Below are positions 44,392-53,192 of a stretch of 64,000 bases of DNA, one piece after another. How positions within the stretch are numbered: position 1 is the stretch's first letter; each line of letters opens with the position of its first letter. The notes below the pieces were generated by a model. It saw nothing but the letters and a program-made list of their open reading frames with translations, searched no databases and was not told the origin of the DNA. The translations under genes were made by a program, and so were the position numbers. Source of the DNA: Polaribacter reichenbachii (lineage in GTDB: Bacteria > Bacteroidota > Bacteroidia > Flavobacteriales > Flavobacteriaceae); NCBI RefSeq assembly GCF_001975665.1, contig NZ_CP019419.1, positions 2,277,501 through 2,341,500 of the forward strand, written 5' to 3'.

Positions 44392-45543
44392 ATGAAGAAG
44401 AAAGAAACAATTATATTTTTTTTTAAAGAGTACAGATTTTCAGAACAATACTTTGGTAATTTGATAGATAAATTAAAAGAGTCATATGTGATAATAATTT
44501 TGCACACTTCCTCTTTAGAAAAGTCTAAATTAAATTTGAACACTAAATATCAAAACTACGATATTAGTTTTTGGTCTAGTTCTAGAATTAAAAAATTTTT
44601 ATTAAGATTAGATTTGGTTCAAATTTTTATAACTAATATAAGGTCATTGTTGGATATAAACATGATTTGCTTGTGTAACCAGATTTCAGTTAAGATTGTT
44701 TATATAGAACATGGGTTAACTCTAAAAAAAATAAGTCAGTTCAAGAAGTCAAATAAATTACATACGGTTAAGAAGTACATACACTATTTTAAGAACTTTA
44801 TCTTCAATATTTCTATTTTACCATATAAACTCGACGTAGTTAAGAATAGTTATTTTGCTTTTTTTAAAGCAAATTATAAAAATTTAAGATTAGATAAAGC
44901 ACTACTTTATTCTGAAAAAAGCTATGAAGTTTTAAATAATCATTTTCAGTTAGCTAATACAAAAGTTTTATATAGTGGATACCCAATTGTAGAAACAACT
45001 GATGGTTTTGAGAAGCTAGAAGAAATTAAATCAAAAAAACAAATTTTACTAATACACCAACCTTTAATTCATGATAAATTTTCTACATTATCAGTTATTG
45101 AAGAAATTGAAATTTATAATAAGATTAATGATATTTGTTCTATGTACAAGTATGAATTTGTTCTGAAATTACATCCAAGGACAAGTGTTGATTTATATTC
45201 CAAGGATTTCAGAGGAATTATAGCAAATAAAGAGAATAAAATTGAAGAATTAATTGCAGAAAGTGAAATGGTTATAGGTTATTTTAGTACAGCACTTTTA
45301 ACAGTTTTAAAACTACAAAAGAACTTATTAATATTTAATCAAGAAAATATACTTACAGATGAAATTAATGTTTTTAAAACACAGAATAATTCATTTGATA
45401 CTGTAAAGCAATTTGAATCATTATTTTTAAGATTAAATAAAAATGAGATTGTACTTAAACAAATTGATTTAGATATTATTTCGGGCATTAACAATTCCCA
45501 TGAAGATAGGTATATTAAAACATTAAAATTATTAAATAACTAA
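44392..45543 (+). CDS. Putative GT-B transferase of the sialyl/polysialyl or glycerophosphotransferase kind
   Basis: 383 residues, not confidently assigned. Three spaced motifs recall bacterial sialyltransferases and capsule GT-B enzymes: VYIEHGLTLKK (E-H-G, residues ~103-113), VLKLHPRTS (H-P, His261) and GYFSTALLTVL (S/T near 299). The nearby nonulosonic-acid genes make it the best candidate for the CMP-nonulosonate transferase, by inference. A CDP-polyol transferase using a product of the TagD-like gene is the alternative. Ten-percent-level GC lines and high Lys/Ile/Asn content match its neighbours. Confidence 0.5.
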   Translation: MKKKETIIFFFKEYRFSEQYFGNLIDKLKESYVIIILHTSSLEKSKLNLNTKYQNYDISFWSSSRIKKFLLRLDLVQIFITNIRSLLDINMICLCNQISVKIVYIEHGLTLKKISQFKKSNKLHTVKKYIHYFKNFIFNISILPYKLDVVKNSYFAFFKANYKNLRLDKALLYSEKSYEVLNNHFQLANTKVLYSGYPIVETTDGFEKLEEIKSKKQILLIHQPLIHDKFSTLSVIEEIEIYNKINDICSMYKYEFVLKLHPRTSVDLYSKDFRGIIANKENKIEELIAESEMVIGYFSTALLTVLKLQKNLLIFNQENILTDEINVFKTQNNSFDTVKQFESLFLRLNKNEIVLKQIDLDIISGINNSHEDRYIKTLKLLNN

Positions 45544-45545
45544 AA

Positions 45546-46058
45546 ATGAAATTTTTTTTAGCATTTTATTATCTTGTAATTTCAAAATTACCGCATTCTA
45601 GGTATATAGAATTTTTTAATACAATAAGAATTTGGTATTGTTCAAAGTTTTTAAAAATAATGGATTTTGATAAAAATTCCAAACTCGAATATGGAGTTTA
45701 TTTATCTGACGCAAAAAATATAAAAATTGGTAAATATTGTAGGATTAATGAAAATGTTTTTATTCAAGGAGATGTAAAAATTGGAGATTATGTGATGATT
45801 GCTCCAAATGTTGCCATACATAGTTCAACTCATATTTATAAAAGCATTGAAGTACCAATGGTTTTAAATGGTTTAACAGATAATAAAAGAGTATTAATAG
45901 AAGATGATGTTTGGATAGGTAGAAATGTTATTGTTTTACCTGGTATTAGGATAGGAAAAGGTAGTATTATTGGTGCAAACTCTGTTGTAAATAGAGATAT
46001 TGAGGAATATTCAATTTATGGAGGTGTGCCTGCAAAATTTATAAAAAAAAGGAAATGA
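45546..46058 (+). CDS. Hexapeptide-repeat O-acetyltransferase
   Basis: 170 residues, left-handed beta-helix repeats from about residue 55 (IKIGKYCRINENVFIQGDVKIGDYVMIAPNV), then EDDVWIGRNVIVLPGIRIG and GKGSIIGANSVVNRD, ending IYGGVPAKFIKKRK, the classic LacA/WcaF/CapG ending. Uses acetyl-CoA to acetylate a sugar hydroxyl or amino group. Overlaps the next gene by 4 bases. It could alternatively be the missing acetyltransferase of the diacetamido-uronic acid pathway, but WbpD-specific features are not evident. Confidence 0.88.
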   Translation: MKFFLAFYYLVISKLPHSRYIEFFNTIRIWYCSKFLKIMDFDKNSKLEYGVYLSDAKNIKIGKYCRINENVFIQGDVKIGDYVMIAPNVAIHSSTHIYKSIEVPMVLNGLTDNKRVLIEDDVWIGRNVIVLPGIRIGKGSIIGANSVVNRDIEEYSIYGGVPAKFIKKRK

Positions 46059-46504
46059 AAAAAGTAGTAGCAATATCATCTATAGGTGGTCATTGGATTC
46101 AATTATTGCGCTTAAAGCCTGTATTTGAAGATGTGCAAATGGTTTTTATAACAACTAAAGCTAGTTTTAAATCTATGGTTTCTGAGTCAGATACTTTTTA
46201 CGTAATACCCGATGGAAATAGAACTGATAAAATTGGATTATTAAAAGCAATTAAGACACTTTTTGTAATATACAGAAAAGAAAAACCAGACGTTATTATA
46301 ACTACAGGTGCAGCACCAGGTTTAATGGGGATTTGTGTGGGTAAATTGTTGGGTATACATACGATATGGTTAGATAGTATTGCAAATTGTGAAGAGTTGT
46401 CTATGAGCGGTAGAATTGCAAAAAAAATAGCAAATACGGTTTATACACAATGGGAGCACCTTGCAACAAATAATGTTAAATATAAAGGAAACGTTTTAAA
46501 ATGA
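46055..46504 (+). CDS. pssD: Glycosyltransferase subunit, PssD/Alg14-like
   Basis: 149 residues. VVAISSIGGHWIQLLRLKP and ITTGAAPGLMGICVGKLLG match the Alg14/PssD membrane-recruiting half of a split GT28 transferase. It overlaps the downstream catalytic half by 4 bases (ATGA), so the subunits are made in equal amounts. In rhizobial loci PssDE adds glucuronic acid to lipid-linked glucose; ugd in the same locus makes that plausible here. Confidence 0.88.
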   Translation: MKKVVAISSIGGHWIQLLRLKPVFEDVQMVFITTKASFKSMVSESDTFYVIPDGNRTDKIGLLKAIKTLFVIYRKEKPDVIITTGAAPGLMGICVGKLLGIHTIWLDSIANCEELSMSGRIAKKIANTVYTQWEHLATNNVKYKGNVLK

Positions 46505-46992
46505 TTTTTGTAACTATAGGTACACAAGAGCCTTTTGATAGGTTAATTCAAGGAATTGATAATATATCGGGCGAGTTAAAGTTAGATGTTATTGCACAAG
46601 TCTCTTCTGGGGCTAAGATAACTATTAATAATATGAAAGTGTATGGTTTTTTATCTCCAGATGAGTTTGCAAAATATTTTGATAAAGCAGAACTCATAGT
46701 AGCTCATGCAGGTATGGGGACTATTATTTCTGCATTAGTAAAAAATAAAAAGCTCATTGTTTTTCCTAGAGAAAAAAAACTTGGTGAGCATAGGAGTGAT
46801 CATCAAATAGCTACTGCTAAATACTTCGAAGAAATGGGATACATAACTGTGGCAAGAACCATAGATGAACTAAAGGAGCAAATAGAAATTACTTTAGGTT
46901 TGTCCGATTCTAAACCAAATGATGTTATTATTGGGAAATATGCTTCTAAAAGTTTAATAGAATCACTAAGAAATGAAATAGGGCTTTCATAA
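46501..46992 (+). CDS. pssE: Glycosyltransferase subunit, PssE/Alg13-like
   Basis: 163 residues. IFVTIGTQEPFDRLIQGID at the start and LIVAHAGMGTIISALVKNKKLIVFPRE carry the donor-binding GT28 C-terminal domain; EHRSDHQIATAKYFEEMG is also family-typical. Catalytic partner of the preceding gene. Last gene of the AT-rich central block. Confidence 0.9.
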   Translation: MIFVTIGTQEPFDRLIQGIDNISGELKLDVIAQVSSGAKITINNMKVYGFLSPDEFAKYFDKAELIVAHAGMGTIISALVKNKKLIVFPREKKLGEHRSDHQIATAKYFEEMGYITVARTIDELKEQIEITLGLSDSKPNDVIIGKYASKSLIESLRNEIGLS

Positions 46993-47121
46993 TCATATTA
47001 TTACTAAATTTGTAGCTAAATATTTTAATATATGCTGCAAGTCTAAACTACATAATAACAAAAATAAATTATAAATTTTATCAATTTTAATGTTTTCAAA
47101 ATTGATCTAATAAAAAAAAAA

Positions 47122-48513
47122 GTGAAAAAAGAAAAGTCTAAATTCATCCCATTAATCTTCTCCATAGTCGATGTATTGTTGTTTGTATTCTCCTTTTTTA
47201 TGGCGAACTATATAATCTTTGACGGGCAAATACCCAACCCAATATTTTACAACAGTTTAATGGGGTTTGGTGCTGTGCTGTGGGTAGGGCTTAACCTTAA
47301 GTTCGATATCTATGAAGTACCACGTATTATTTATATGCATAAATTGTTGGCTAAAAATTTATACACCCTAATTACTTTTGTGTTTTTGTGCGGTGGCTTG
47401 TTATTTTTGGCAACTGATTATAAATTTTCGAGGATCTTTTTTTATTATCTGGTTGGTGGCTTTGGTACTTTGATCTTTTTATGGCGTTTTGTGTCTTATA
47501 CTTTAGTGAAAAAATACCGAAGAAAGGGCTACAATTACAGTAAAATTCTGCTGGTGGGTTTGAACCAAAATATCTTAAAATTAATTGATAAGGTATATTT
47601 CAATGCCAACTACGGCTTTCAAATTTCGGGTTTGTTTACAGATGCGAATATTACCAAAGATTTAGAAGCCTACTACAAAGGCAAATTGTCGGAAATTTTT
47701 GGGTTTTTAGAAAAAAACCGTGTCGATGAAATCATCGTCTCTTTGCCTTACCATCAAAGTAAATTGATCAATGATTTGTTCCGCTTTGCCGACAATAACA
47801 TGATACGTGTGCGTGTGATTCCTGAGTTTTCCGAATACTTATCTCAACGTTTCTCAATCAATTACATTCAGCACATTCCTGTGATGAAATTGCGGAGTGA
47901 GCCTTTAAAAAGTTTTACCAATCGATTTCTCAAAAGAGCTTTTGATGTGGTTTTTTCTTCAATTGTGGTTCTTTTATTGTTTTCTTGGTTGTTTCCAATC
48001 ATTGCCATAATCATTAAATTGACGAGTAAAGGCCCAGTGTTTTTTGTGCAAAAAAGAACTGGTCAAGATGGTAAAACCTTCGATTGTTTAAAGTTTCGAA
48101 GCATGACGGTCAATTCCGATTCAGATCATGTGCAAGCTACAAAGAATGATAAACGGGTCACTAAATTTGGTGCTTTTATGCGTAAAACAAGCATTGATGA
48201 ATTGCCACAGATTATCAATGTATTATTGAATAATATGTCTTTGGTAGGCCCAAGACCACATATGTTGAAACATACCGAAGAATACAGGGTACTAGTCGAT
48301 AAATTTATGGTACGCCATTTTGCCAAACCAGGGGTAACGGGTTGGGCACAGATCAATGGCTATCGTGGAGAAACCAAACAGATAAAAGACATGGAAAATA
48401 GAGCCAATGCTGATATTTGGTATGTAGAAAATTGGAGCTTTTTCTTAGATGTAAAAATTGTGGTGATAACTGCTTGGTCGATGTTCTTTAAAAAAGATGA
48501 AAATGCTTTTTAG
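47122..48513 (+). CDS. wcaJ: Undecaprenyl-phosphate glycosylphosphotransferase (WcaJ/Exo type)
   Basis: 463 residues with a GTG start. N-terminal four to five membrane helices and a CoA-binding-like Rossmann domain (ILLVGLNQNILKLIDKVY), a fifth helix near 280, then the bacterial sugar transferase domain: GPVFFVQKRTGQDGKTFDCLKFRSM, RKTSIDELPQIINVL, MSLVGPRPHM and KPGVTGWAQINGYRGE. It starts the repeat unit by placing a sugar-1-P, probably glucose-1-P, on the lipid carrier. GC content rises again here, consistent with a conserved flank. Confidence 0.94.
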   Translation: MKKEKSKFIPLIFSIVDVLLFVFSFFMANYIIFDGQIPNPIFYNSLMGFGAVLWVGLNLKFDIYEVPRIIYMHKLLAKNLYTLITFVFLCGGLLFLATDYKFSRIFFYYLVGGFGTLIFLWRFVSYTLVKKYRRKGYNYSKILLVGLNQNILKLIDKVYFNANYGFQISGLFTDANITKDLEAYYKGKLSEIFGFLEKNRVDEIIVSLPYHQSKLINDLFRFADNNMIRVRVIPEFSEYLSQRFSINYIQHIPVMKLRSEPLKSFTNRFLKRAFDVVFSSIVVLLLFSWLFPIIAIIIKLTSKGPVFFVQKRTGQDGKTFDCLKFRSMTVNSDSDHVQATKNDKRVTKFGAFMRKTSIDELPQIINVLLNNMSLVGPRPHMLKHTEEYRVLVDKFMVRHFAKPGVTGWAQINGYRGETKQIKDMENRANADIWYVENWSFFLDVKIVVITAWSMFFKKDENAF

Positions 48514-48751
48514 TTGTTTTAATGCAATTATTACACTAAATGGTATTAAGTTTGGTATTGTAAAAAATGTCATATCGAGTAATTTTATGATATTAGAAAG
48601 ATTTCTATAACAAGATACTTATGCTATTAAACGAAAATTATAGTCTTCTGGATAATAAAAGAATTATTCAGTTTAAGTAAATAAGTCGCTTTATCTAAAT
48701 AATTAGTAAACATTTTAAAAATTATGTTATTTTAGCCAAAAAAATTTAAAT

Positions 48752-49525
48752 ATGATAAAAAAGAGTACGCATTACTTGATAATTTTTACCCTTATTTTGA
48801 CCTCATCATGTTCTTCTAAAAAAGACTTGATATATTTTCAATTTGATGAAATAGATCAGTCAAAAGTCTCAAATGATTATCAGTTAAAATTTAAGCCTGA
48901 TGATCTTTTGCAAATCATTGTTTCAAGTGAAGATTTAATTTCTGCTCAACCATTTAATTTACCGGTAATATCGAGTTCGGTAACAACAGTTAACGCACAA
49001 GGTAATCCTAAATTGATGTCCTATTTAGTTGATAAGAATGGAGAAATTGAATTTCCTGTTTTAGGAAAGTTAAAGTTAGGTGGTTTAACAAGAATTGAAG
49101 CTATTGAATTAATTAAAAACAGGTTGACACCAAGTTACTTGAAAGACCCTGTAGTAAATATTTTGATAACTAATTTTAAAATAACTGTAATTGGGGATGT
49201 TAGTAAACCTCTTGTTTATAATGTGGATAATGAAAGAATAACCATCTTGGATGCCATTGGGTTTGCAGGTGATTTAAGTATTTCAGGAAAAAGACAAAAT
49301 GTAACAGTTATTAGAGAGGAGAATAATATGAAAAATAAATATGTTGTTGACTTAACTTCAAATAAAATAATTACTTCTCCTGTATATTATTTGCAACAAA
49401 ATGATGTTATTTACATAGAGCAGAATTATGCTAAAATGCAAGATGCATCTTACACAAGGAATACAGGCTTATTTATCTCTTTAGGTTCTGTTATAATCTC
49501 TTTATTAACAATTTTAACTAGATAA
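48752..49525 (+). CDS. wza: Polysaccharide export lipoprotein, Wza/OPX type
   Basis: 257 residues. Lipobox LILTSSC with acylated Cys20, then the Poly_export domain (LKFKPDDLLQIIVSSEDLIS, YLVDKNGEIEFPVLGKLKLGG) and an SLBB domain (FKITVIGDVSKPLVYNVDNERITILDAIGFAG). A C-terminal hydrophobic helix (LFISLGSVIISLLTIL) ends the protein. It is the periplasmic/outer-membrane export channel component that meets Wzc. Nine bases from wzc. Confidence 0.93.
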   Translation: MIKKSTHYLIIFTLILTSSCSSKKDLIYFQFDEIDQSKVSNDYQLKFKPDDLLQIIVSSEDLISAQPFNLPVISSSVTTVNAQGNPKLMSYLVDKNGEIEFPVLGKLKLGGLTRIEAIELIKNRLTPSYLKDPVVNILITNFKITVIGDVSKPLVYNVDNERITILDAIGFAGDLSISGKRQNVTVIREENNMKNKYVVDLTSNKIITSPVYYLQQNDVIYIEQNYAKMQDASYTRNTGLFISLGSVIISLLTILTR

Positions 49526-49534
49526 AATAATAGT

Positions 49535-51928
49535 ATGAATCCAATAGAGGAAAATGATAATATTAATATCAAAGAAGAGGTTCAAAAATATTTGTTTCAT
49601 TGGCGGATGTTTGCTATCTGTGGTTTTATATCGATTATCGCTGGGTTATTATATTTAAGATATACTACGCCTACTTATAATGTTGATGCTAAGATTATGA
49701 TAAAAGATAATAAACAAGCCGGTATTTCAACAGAGTTAGCGGCCTTTGAAGATCTAGGAATTCTTGGAGGTGGGTCTGCAAACAACCCAGGAAACGAAAT
49801 TGAAATTTTAAAATCTAGAAAAATTATTGGTAGGGTTATAGATTCATTGAATTTAGATATATCTTATTTTAAACAAGGAAGAATAAAAGCCGTGGAATTA
49901 TATGGTGAAAGCAATCCTATTATTTTTGATTTGGTTAAAAAGGGAGATATAATTCATGAAATTGACACTACTTTTGTTATTTCGATACTAGATAACAGTC
50001 AATATGAGATTAAGGGAACAGACGATGAAGTTATACAGAAACATAATTTTGGGGATGAAATTGAATCAGATTTAGGAACTTATAGAGTTTATCTGAATAA
50101 TAATTTTCAAGCTGAAGAAATTAATGAAGAGGATAGAATAAAGGAAGTGCTAATTACTATAAATCCTATTGATGTTATAATTGATACTTATTTAAAAGTG
50201 TTATATATTTCTGCAGTTGAAGATATATCGCCTGTAATTAAATTAAATTTGGTTACAAATGTTAGAAAAAAAGGAAAGGATTTTTTGAATGAATTGATTA
50301 AGCAGTACAACTTGGATGGGATTAATGATGAAAATTTAATTTCATTAAAAACGATATCTTTTATTAACGAAAGATTAGTAGGTTTAGGTAAAAATTTAAA
50401 ATTTGTTCAGGATGAAGTGAAAAATTTTAAAGTTGAAAATAAAATTACGGGTTTATCTAGTGAAGCTGAGTTGACTATGGAAGTATTCTCAGAAAATACA
50501 CAGGAATTAATTAAAATTCAAACAGAATTGGATGTTGCAAACTGGGTAAAGCAGAGCTTGCAAAATTCTTCGAATACAGATGAAATTTTGCCCCAAAACC
50601 TTGGGTTTTCAGACGTTAGTATTTCGAATGCAATTGAAAATTACAATATTTTGGTTTTAGATAAAAATAAATTACAAACTAATGCAGGTAAATTAAACCC
50701 CCTTTTAGTTCAGTATAATGCTCAGATAAAATCGGTTAGGTCTAATTTAAACAAAAGTATCTCAAATCTAATTACTACCTTAAATATGAAAATTAAGCAG
50801 TTGAGAGATGAGTCTACAAAACTTAACACTAAAATTTCATCTTTACCATATTTAGAAAGAGGATTTATCGATATTGCTAGAGAACAAGAAATTATTTCTG
50901 GTTTGTATTCATATTTATTAAAAAAGAAGGAAGAGACTTCAATATCATTGGCTATTACTGTTGCAAATGCAAAAATTATTGATGTAGCTTATAGTTCCAG
51001 AAAACCGGTGGCTCCAAATAAAAAGTTAATTTTAGCATCCTCGTTATTTTTAGGATTGTTAATTCCTTTTGGGTATGTTTATTTGAAAAATTTATTAGAT
51101 ACCAAAATCAATTCTAGAAAAGATTTAGAAGCTTTAACAACAATTCCATTTTTAGGAGATGTACCTCATTCGGAAACCAATGCTAAGGTGGTGATAAATT
51201 CAGAGGCAAGAACCAGTACCGCTGAAGCCTTCCGTTTGATTAGAACTAATCTAGATTTTATGTTGGCCTCTAAAAATGAAGAAAAAGGGAAAACCATTTT
51301 TGTTACCTCTACCACGAGTGGTGAAGGAAAATCATTTATTTCGATTAATTTGGCTGCGGCTTTGTCTTTGTCGAATAAAAAGGTATTGTTGTTGGGTGTA
51401 GATTTACGTGCTCCAAAAGTTACCGAATATTTAGGGATACCCGAACGCAAAGGGATTACAAATTTTATTACGAATGAATCTTTAACCTTAAATGATATCA
51501 AATTTTCAATTCCAGAAATAAAAGGATTGGACATTATTTCTTCTGGAGTAATTCCACCAAATCCAGCAGAACTCCTTTTAGGAGAACGAATCAAACAATT
51601 ATTTGCAGAAGTGAAACAGGATTATGATTTTATTATAGTCGATACAGCCCCTGTAAATTTGGTAACAGATACTTTCTTGATTTCGAAATATGCAGATATC
51701 ACTTTGTATGTGTCTAGAGCCAATTATTTAGACAAACGTATGTTAAAAGTAGCGCAAAATTTGTATACTGAAAAGAAACTGAACAATATGGCCATTGTAT
51801 TGAACGATACAGACATGACCCGAGGCTATGGCTATGGATATGGTTATGGTTATGGCTATGGCTATGGAGCAGGTTATTTGGAAGAAACCAAAAAAGCACC
51901 TTGGTACAAACGGATTTTTAAATCATAA
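49535..51928 (+). CDS. wzc: Polysaccharide copolymerase / BY-kinase Wzc
   Basis: 797 residues. N-terminal membrane helix (MFAICGFISIIAGLLYLRY), long periplasmic coiled-coil region (Wzz and GNVR parts, ~60-510), second helix (LILASSLFLGLLIPFGYVYL), then the cytoplasmic BY-kinase domain: Walker A TSTTSGEGKSF near residues 590-600, Walker A' LLLGVDLRAPK, Walker B DFIIVDTAPVN. The tail has eight tyrosines in a GYGYGY... run before AGYLEETKKAPWYKR, the autophosphorylation cluster. Dephosphorylated by the PHP phosphatase at 53193. The 5' two thirds are more AT-rich than the kinase end. Confidence 0.95.
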   Translation: MNPIEENDNINIKEEVQKYLFHWRMFAICGFISIIAGLLYLRYTTPTYNVDAKIMIKDNKQAGISTELAAFEDLGILGGGSANNPGNEIEILKSRKIIGRVIDSLNLDISYFKQGRIKAVELYGESNPIIFDLVKKGDIIHEIDTTFVISILDNSQYEIKGTDDEVIQKHNFGDEIESDLGTYRVYLNNNFQAEEINEEDRIKEVLITINPIDVIIDTYLKVLYISAVEDISPVIKLNLVTNVRKKGKDFLNELIKQYNLDGINDENLISLKTISFINERLVGLGKNLKFVQDEVKNFKVENKITGLSSEAELTMEVFSENTQELIKIQTELDVANWVKQSLQNSSNTDEILPQNLGFSDVSISNAIENYNILVLDKNKLQTNAGKLNPLLVQYNAQIKSVRSNLNKSISNLITTLNMKIKQLRDESTKLNTKISSLPYLERGFIDIAREQEIISGLYSYLLKKKEETSISLAITVANAKIIDVAYSSRKPVAPNKKLILASSLFLGLLIPFGYVYLKNLLDTKINSRKDLEALTTIPFLGDVPHSETNAKVVINSEARTSTAEAFRLIRTNLDFMLASKNEEKGKTIFVTSTTSGEGKSFISINLAAALSLSNKKVLLLGVDLRAPKVTEYLGIPERKGITNFITNESLTLNDIKFSIPEIKGLDIISSGVIPPNPAELLLGERIKQLFAEVKQDYDFIIVDTAPVNLVTDTFLISKYADITLYVSRANYLDKRMLKVAQNLYTEKKLNNMAIVLNDTDMTRGYGYGYGYGYGYGYGAGYLEETKKAPWYKRIFKS
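51824..51865 (+). repeat. Seven tandem GGN-TAT hexamers in the wzc tail
   Basis: Seven in-frame copies of GG(C/A/T)TAT encode Gly-Tyr repeats. In-frame slippage could change the number of phosphorylatable tyrosines without destroying the gene. Confidence 0.85.
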
Positions 51929-51936
51929 ATGCGATA

Positions 51937-51969
51937 GAAAAAAAGTGGAGTTTAAAACTCCACTTTTTT
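51937..51969. terminator. Bidirectional terminator between wzc and the minus-strand genes
   Basis: AAAAAGTGGAGTTT and AAACTCCACTTTTT form a 14-bp stem with the T-run built in on both strands. It closes the plus-strand polysaccharide operon about 9 bases after the wzc stop. Confidence 0.9.
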
Positions 51970-52085
51970 TATGATGCAAATTTACCATAGTTTAGATTTG
52001 TTCATAAAATTGAAATAGTATACGATTGTCATTTCGACCTTGTGAAGAGATTTTCGAACTCAATAATAATTATAAAAACTAAAAA

Positions 52086-53177
52086 TTAACTAGTTGTTTT
52101 AAGACCCAATATCTTTTTGTATAGATCCCATTGACAAATTCTCTTAGTAAGGTATTCACTATATTCTTTATCGCTAAAAGACTTTTTTAGCATAAAAAGA
52201 TATTTTTTTAGTATTATGCATTTATTAATAATATTTGATTTAAGTTTAATTTTTTTTGAATTACTTAATCTTAACAAGTAAGAATTTTTATACTTTTGAG
52301 ATGCTCTTGTATTTTCAACGATAATATTGTCTGGGGCGTTTAGAACTAGTTTTATACAACTTAAATAGTTGTTGAATTTTTTATACACCTTTTTATTATC
52401 TAAAATAATTTTATAATCTGTATTATTAGTCATTAAAAATACATCGTACGTAGTTCTAAGGGGTATTATATATGAATAATATAAATTATCATTGATGATC
52501 TTTGGAAGTATGGCATTCAATATTTTATAGTTCGTAGATAAGAAACAACCATTTGATTTTCTTAGAGCACTTTTTAAAATGTTATCTTCTTTAAATATAC
52601 TATCAAAAGGTTTTTTTAGTATCTTATTATGTACTTCTACGGCACCAATTTGTTCAGGATGTACTAGTTTAGGATAATGCCAGTGAAAAGCAGGCGTAAT
52701 TTTTCCATCTTTATGCACAGCATATTTCTTTTTCTTTAAAATTTGGATGGTTTTAAGATAATTATTTTTAGCCACAATAAAATCAATATCACCCACCATG
52801 CGTTCTGCAATGTCTTCATATAATCCCTCTAATAAATTACCAGTACCTTTTAAAAAAATAGGAGTAATATCATTAGCTAATAATAATTCATTTATTTCTT
52901 TAGCTTGTTCAATGATTTTTTCATTACGTTCTTTATTTAAATGAGCGATGTGCTTCATATAGGCTACTAAATCGTTAGGAATATACTGTAAAAAGTTGGC
53001 GCGTTTTAAATTGCAATATAAAGCTGGAAACACAAAATGACCTGTACTTATTTTAACAACAGCATCCCAATCAATTGAATTGTTTTGTAATTGTTCTTCT
53101 ATTATTTTTTTATTTTTATCGATATGATTAATGGTTAAGCATTTGCCAACAAAAAAAAGAGTTTCCTGATAATTCAT
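52086..53177 (-). CDS. Nucleotidyltransferase-fold protein (NTP_transf_5-like)
   Basis: 363 residues. N-terminal helical part, then TPIFLKGTGNLLEGLYEDIAERMVGDIDFIV, where GDIDF with the preceding K/G-rich segment resembles the uncharacterised nucleotidyltransferase family often found in capsule loci. The following HWHYPKLVHPEQIGAVEVHNKI is also typical. Its biochemical role is not established in the family. It follows the PHP phosphatase in the minus-strand unit (15-base gap). GC is low. Confidence 0.7.
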   Translation of the reverse strand: MNYQETLFFVGKCLTINHIDKNKKIIEEQLQNNSIDWDAVVKISTGHFVFPALYCNLKRANFLQYIPNDLVAYMKHIAHLNKERNEKIIEQAKEINELLLANDITPIFLKGTGNLLEGLYEDIAERMVGDIDFIVAKNNYLKTIQILKKKKYAVHKDGKITPAFHWHYPKLVHPEQIGAVEVHNKILKKPFDSIFKEDNILKSALRKSNGCFLSTNYKILNAILPKIINDNLYYSYIIPLRTTYDVFLMTNNTDYKIILDNKKVYKKFNNYLSCIKLVLNAPDNIIVENTRASQKYKNSYLLRLSNSKKIKLKSNIINKCIILKKYLFMLKKSFSDKEYSEYLTKRICQWDLYKKILGLKTTS

Positions 53178-53192
53178 TCTGTTGATATCTAT

